Origin: Sisyra terminalis
Taxonomy: Eukaryota; Arthropoda; Insecta; Neuroptera; Sisyridae
Assembly: GCA_958496175.1 (NCBI GenBank)
Contig: OY292278.1
Coordinates: 28,892,001 to 28,956,000 of the forward strand
DNA length: 64,000 bases
Reading direction: 5' to 3'
This document shows positions 58,875 through 64,000 of this stretch, one piece after another; positions within the stretch are counted from its first letter, which is position 1, and each line of letters opens with the position of its first letter. The position numbers and the translations under genes were made by a program. The notes under the pieces were generated by a model. That model did no database searches. It saw only the letters and a list, made by a program, of their open reading frames with translations, and was not told where the DNA came from.

Positions 58875-59700
58875 ATAAAATTCTTACGTCTGTCTGTACA
58901 TTTCGATTTTGAACCCAATTTTAGGATAAATAATTGTTTCAAGAGGCCCTTATTTCAATTTTAGCATTTTTAAAATTTTTGTTTGCCTGTCTGTCTATCT
59001 GTCTGTCTGTCTGTCAGTCTGTGTGTTCCGATTTAACTAAAGAACGGTACAACCGATTTTAATGAAATTTGGTATTAAGACACAACACAATTTCCCTCAC
59101 ATGTTAGGCTACTTATCATTCCTTAATCATAATAAGGGAAGGTGTTCCCTAGAGATGAAAACAGAATTTTTTATACTAGACAGGTGAGTTATATATCATT
59201 GGAAAGGTAGTTAAAAGTTAGAAAATAATCTGTAAAAATATTTTTAGTTGAACTGATAAAAAGCACAATAAATTCAATTTAAAGTTTAATAAATTGCCTC
59301 TCTGAAATATAAACCTTTATATATATAAAACACAGTTGATGTTAATAGCGTAATGGCTTACGTATCTGACATTCTAATCCTCCTAATTATAAAGACGTGG
59401 GTTCAAATCTTACAGTATTTTTTTTTACAAAATGGATGTAAATAGATCCTTAGAGTTGCTCAATATTGAAATATTAACAAAAAAAAAAGTAATGGTAGTA
59501 GTAGTAATAATAATAGTAGTAATAAAACTTAAAGTAAATACGTTTTTAAAACCGTGCATACATAAAATCCTGTATTTTTATATCCCCTTATTCGATGTAT
59601 TACTTATGAGGAGAAGACATCTGATAAGAATTTTTTTTTGAAAATTCCTACCCTAAAGGAGTAGAAGGGGTGACAAAGTTTGAATGAGAAAATATAAAGT
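58875..59700 (+). mobile_element. tRNA-like retroposon S2, copy 2
   Basis: Starts near TTCTTACGTCTGTCTGTACA, includes a (CTGT)n microsatellite (58981-59025), CATAATAAGGGAAGGTGTTC, a tRNA-like unit (TAGCGTAATGGCTTACGTAT ... GACGTGGGTTCAAATCTTAC) and CCTACCCTAAAGGAGTAG. Inverse of 53590-54310. Confidence 0.65.
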
Positions 59701-60575
59701 TAATCAACAATCGAAACTTCGAATTTAATAAGTCTAATTAATAAATAAATAATTAATTAATAATAAGTTTCTGTTTTTGGTATATCATTTTAATAACAAC
59801 GTTTTAAATAACGTTATTTCACTAAATTAGTATGAAAGTTTATGTAGTACTTATTCTAAAAAAACGGTTTTTAATTTTTGTTTATTTTTCAACAATCAAA
59901 CTTTTTAAAATCTAATTTTTATCAACCAATGATTGTGACTTGAAGCAATTATTTATTCTGTTGAAAAAAAGGGAGCAATTTTTTGTCATATATTTCATTA
60001 TCAATCAAAATATAAAATCCTCCAAACTAACTTTTCTTCGGTATTTAGAAAAATTTGAGAATCAATTATTGTTATTGAAAATATATAAAATATTATAATT
60101 TACTTCCACGTTTTCTGCCTGTTTCCACCAATTTTGTATGTACAACATCAAAATGTGCGATATCGAATTGCTTTTTAGTCATGATAATCAAAATAAAGGT
60201 CATATTTTTTTTCGTTTTACATTGTATTTTCCAATATAAATGCATATTTGTGTCGATGAAATTTGGAAAATGTTCTTCTTATACGATCCAGATATATAAG
60301 AAAGGGTTTTTGCTAATTCCTCCCCTAAAAGAATGAAAAATGGTGGCAAAGTTTGTATGGCATAACGTCTAATAAACAATCTAAATTTCAAATTTAATTA
60401 TCCAAGAAGTTGATAAATCAGTAAATAAACATATTTTGGTTAAAATCACTATAGTTTTCTTTTTACATTTATAAACATATCAAAAAAAAAAAAAATAGAG
60501 ATAATGTCAAATTGTCAAATTTTGAAAATTGTTAGTTTCTAAATTTTAGACAAAAAAAATGCTAAATTTTTCAAG

Positions 60576-63432
60576 TCAATGAAGTAAAGTCATTCATCCT
60601 GGATAACGATCAAATAGACACCATCAGCAATGCTTCCACTGAAAAGCTCAAAAATAGCAACCAAAAAAGTAAAAACGAAAATGAAATTGTTGCCCTTGTG
60701 AAAAGTTTAGTGTATGTACAAACTCGCTACAACCCAGAACATTCAAACCCAGAACAAGCCATTATAGAAACAGCCCTAAAGTGCGATCCTGATTTCAATG
60801 ATCACTTAAAAGTGGTCAGCAACTGGATTGAAAAAATTCGCAAACGCATCAAACGCGCTTTAGACAATCACAAAATTTTTGTCGTTTGTGGCAACTATCG
60901 CTCGGTACGAAAAGCACTCGAAAAACGCGGCTGGATCCAAAAGCCTCCAATACAATTTCGAAATGAAGACTGTTCATTTTTACCCGACCACATTCTCGAA
61001 AAGGTCGACTGGCATGCAATACGAAGACTTTTACCGAAACCAGAGGAAAACGAAAACCCTATAACATATTTCCTCAAATATCGCTCGACGGTTACTGCAA
61101 TTTTGCTGCGGAACACCGATCCCGATTTCTTCTGGGACTTTGGATTGAAGAAACCAATTCCAAAAAATTCCATGTTGAATCGAATCGCTCATTCTTCTTT
61201 TACTTCAAAAGCTGGTCTGTGTGAATCGTTGGAGCAAATGCAATGGTTTTCCCAAAGTGGAATGTCTAATGTACAATTTCCACGATGTTATACCACGAAG
61301 ACATATGATTCGATTCAGGATTTTGTTGACGATTACCGTCTCACTGCTTGTATGAGTTTATTAAAGCAAGTCGTATATCTATACGAAATTTGTTCGATTA
61401 AAAATCTAGATTCTGCCACTGGATCGATCCCTCTTAGTTCTATTCAATTTGCAATAGACGCCTGCAAAAATTATGTCCATATTAAGAACCACGAAGATAT
61501 TGATGAACCAGCTGAGTCTGCATTAAACCAAACTGAATGGGACTCCTTTTTGCGCCACCAGTATTTGGTGGTTCACAAAGGGGAAACATTCATAAAACAA
61601 CACGATATTAATATAGATGATTTAATATCATCTGCCAAACTTAATTTAGAACAAATGTCTTTACTGTGGCCTCAGTATAAAATAGACGGACGTCTGAATC
61701 TCTGGGTTATTAAACCTGGAAATAGTAGTCGAGGTTGGGGTATTAAAATTGTCGATAGTTATCATAATTTTTCGTCCATCATTGGTCAAGTTCCTACAAA
61801 ATTAAATTATGTCTTCCAAAAATATGTTGGTAAATATTTCCTTAAAAAAATTAGATTATTTTCATTATTTATTTTTTTTTTAAGAATCACCTTTGTTGAT
61901 TTATAACACAAAATTTGATATTCGTCAGTGGTTCTTGGTTACCTCAGCTCACCCGCTAATTATTTGGATGTACCGGTAAGTCAGCGAAAAGACAACAAGC
62001 TTCCGTTAATTTTATTTTTCATTTCAGCGAATGCTACATTAGATTTAGTACTCAAAATTTTAATTTAAAAAACTATCATGAATCGATTCATTTGACTAAT
62101 TTTGCCATTCAGAAAAAATACAAAAATGGCCCGAGAGATTCATCACTTCCGCGTGAAAATATGTGGGACTTCACTACTTTTAAGAAATACCTGAAGGACA
62201 CAGGATATGGTCATATGTGGGATTTGGTAATTTTTCCGGGAATGAAGCAAGCGATTGTGGCAACAATGTTGGCCAACCAGGAGAATTTGGACGACCGTCA
62301 AAACTGTTTTCAGTTGTATGGAGCTGATTTTATACTGGGGGATGATTTTACTCCATGGTTGCTTGAAATCAATTCTTGTCCGGATATGAGTCATTCAACA
62401 ACGGTAACGAGTAAACTTTGCCCGGAATGTTTCGAGGATTTGATTAAAGTTGTTGTAGACTATCCGAAAAATCCAATGACTGACACAGGGGAGTTTCAAT
62501 TGATTTATCGTCAGGAAGAACTTTCTTGTGTGGAACATTTTGGATTATCTTTGGTGGTTTTTGGGGATAAAATGATCATTTATTCAAAACCACCATCTTC
62601 TGCTGGGACTAGTGCGGATAATTATTATTCGGCTGTTATTAATTTACGTGATCACATCGAAGTCCCTTCAACATTACCAGTAGAAGACGACTGTGCAATT
62701 ATTGGATGGGATTCAAATCCAAACCCTAATGAAGTAAGTTCATCTAATGATTGCGGAATTCAGCTTTTACAACGTCACGATTTAATTAAGAACCGACTGA
62801 TTAATTTACGACCGTCAAAAGCCTCCTGTAATTTGACAGTTCGACGGGAAATTCAGTCAACTTTTGCATCAAGAATGAAAGAACAACGAAAAATTATAAA
62901 TCTTCAAGCTGCGGAATTTTCAAAAAAAATCAAAATTTTGTTTTTAAATAGTAATCCACTATGTCCGAAGAGTGCTAATTATTGCTGGGAAAATGTCAAT
63001 AGCATCATTCGGTCAAACAGTACAATTTCGGAGAAAAGTAGCATTTTTAATGTGTCGTCTTCAACAAAAAAAGGGAAAGATATGAAGCTTAGTGAAGCGA
63101 TTAATGTTACTGATAAGATAGCGGGAGATAAAATTGCTGTGGAAAGCAAACCGAAGGTGGTGGGAAACAAATTACCGACCAAGAAACGGCATAACTCTAA
63201 ATCCCCAGTGAAAATTAAGAAGCCCAAGGTGACAAAAAACGTGACCACTAACACTGAAACGAAAGATGCCAAGAACATATTCTACGAAAAATATGTTAAA
63301 CCAGCTACAGAAAATCATCGAAAACTGAAACTTTGTTCATATACCATTAATGCTATGTATGAGGAGAGTAAACGACGCCAAGTTTCTCCTCAAGCACTGC
63401 GTCAAGAGCTCAACTTCAAAAGTAAACTGTAA
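60576..63432 (+). CDS. TTLL3: TTLL3-like tubulin glycylase, gene D (5' end unresolved, intron 3 lost)
   Basis: Fourth array member. Exons: about 60576-61829, 61885-61975 (91 bases), 62028-63432; about 916 residues. Signatures: [20 protein letters not shown] then [35 protein letters not shown] loop, [39 protein letters not shown] and [12 protein letters not shown]. The site of intron 3 in A-C is here continuous coding ([12 protein letters not shown]). The 330-residue C-terminal tail is Lys/Ser-rich with [15 protein letters not shown] basic stretches. The frame is open back to 60566 without an ATG; an ATG at 60559 is one base out of frame across a run of five T. Either an upstream exon or a 5' frameshift explains this. 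Confidence 0.85.
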
Positions 63433-63510
63433 AAACAATGAAAATCTCTATGACGACCAAATTTATTTGTATCATTTGTAAGTAAAAAAAATGTAAAAAT
63501 ATAGTCTAAA

Positions 63511-63516
63511 AATAAA
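63511..63516 (+). terminator. Gene D polyadenylation signal
   Basis: AATAAA 79 bases after the gene D stop and only about 90 bases before the coding start of gene E. Confidence 0.55.
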
Positions 63517-63599
63517 ATTTTAAAAAATTATAAAAAATATAAAAACATTTAAATTTAACGTATTTATAAAATCAATCAAACTGTCATTCTCCGTGATTC

Positions 63600-64000
63600 A
63601 TTCATTAAGAAGAAGCTCTACCAAAAATGATTCTGAAGAAAAGCTGAAAAAGCAAAATGATTTGTCAAAGCGTCAGTATCTGAAACCAGAGCGAATTGCT
63701 CAACTTCAATTATTTGTAACCAGCGCTATTAAAGATCGGAAAATTTACGCTTTGCATGGAAAAGTTTATAATCCGATTCGGGAGGTGTTGAATGATCGTG
63801 GCTGGTTTGCAATCCCTTACGATCCAGATGAACCCATTATTTTCAACTATGATGTTCTAAGAAGATTTTCCACGATCACCTATAAACCCACTCTAGATCT
63901 CGAATCGATTTACAAACTCTTACCAATAAAAAAGATATGGGAACCCACTGAAGACTACATAAAACAATGCGAACGATTGATAATTTTGAAACTACTTAAA
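63600..64000 (+). CDS. TTLL3: TTLL3-like tubulin glycylase, gene E (partial, runs off the window)
   Basis: Fifth array member, N-terminal part only. The frame ending at 64000 reads LKPERIAQLQLFVTSAIKDR, then KIYALHGKVYNPIREVLNDR then GW, then a Pro/Asp-rich stretch and CERLIILKLLK. These line up with the N-terminal TTLL3 block and the CERIIIFRLLQ segment of gene A. The frame is open from 63524 but contains no ATG; the nearby ATGs (63627, 63657) are in another frame and stop within a few codons. The catalytic part lies beyond the window. It could be a pseudogene, or start from an upstream exon. Confidence 0.7.

Larger units (their letters stand above)
55273..60575. other. Intergenic C-D, 5.3 kb
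   Basis: Dominated by a 1.63 kb palindrome (55525-57155), an orphan coding-like patch (58297-58420) and S2 copy 2 (58875-59700). A block near 60300-60420 repeats part of the S2 tail. No gene recognised; a first exon of gene D may be hidden here. Confidence 0.55.

Overview
This is an AT-rich eukaryotic window, almost certainly from an insect nuclear genome. Genes are split by GT-AG introns, intergenic and intronic DNA is packed with mariner, MITE, foldback and tRNA-SINE copies, and the protein sequences look arthropod. There are no bacterial features. All identifications are by eye; no search was run.

Left part (1-26.8 kb, + strand): the 3' three-quarters of the gene for mitochondrial 2-oxoglutarate dehydrogenase E1 (OGDH). 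The 5' exons (transit peptide, N-terminus) lie left of the window. I place eleven coding segments between 4708 and the stop at 26757-26759. Two neighbouring exons (10772-10892 and 11645-11747) are alternative versions of the same RGH..LDPLGI segment with identical phases. A 36-base candidate microexon (12376-12411) and a 53-codon cassette exon (24667-24825) give further isoform choice.

Middle (27.4-30.9 kb, - strand): a two-exon gene for a 95-residue UPF0728 (C10orf53-like) protein, convergent with OGDH. From memory, human C10orf53 and OGDHL are also neighbours, so this may be ancient microsynteny. From 31 to 38 kb I see only repeats and one unassigned ORF.

Right part (38.2-64 kb, + strand): a head-to-tail array of five TTLL3-type tubulin glycylase genes (called A to E here; E runs off the window). 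A-D share intron positions, including a 91-base second exon in each, and keep the ATP-grasp signatures. They differ strongly in N- and C-terminal tails. D has precisely lost intron 3, B has a possible alternative last exon, and C, D and E have no in-frame ATG in their first large exon. TTLL3 enzymes add glycine to tubulin side chains in cilia and axonemes, so this is a lineage-specific expansion of an axonemal tubulin-modifying family.

Mobile DNA includes a deleted mariner copy, at least seven MITE-like families, a 1.63 kb near-perfect palindrome between C and D, two satellite-like arrays of about 135-base units, two tRNA-derived retroposon families and two LINE RNase H/C-terminal remnants.
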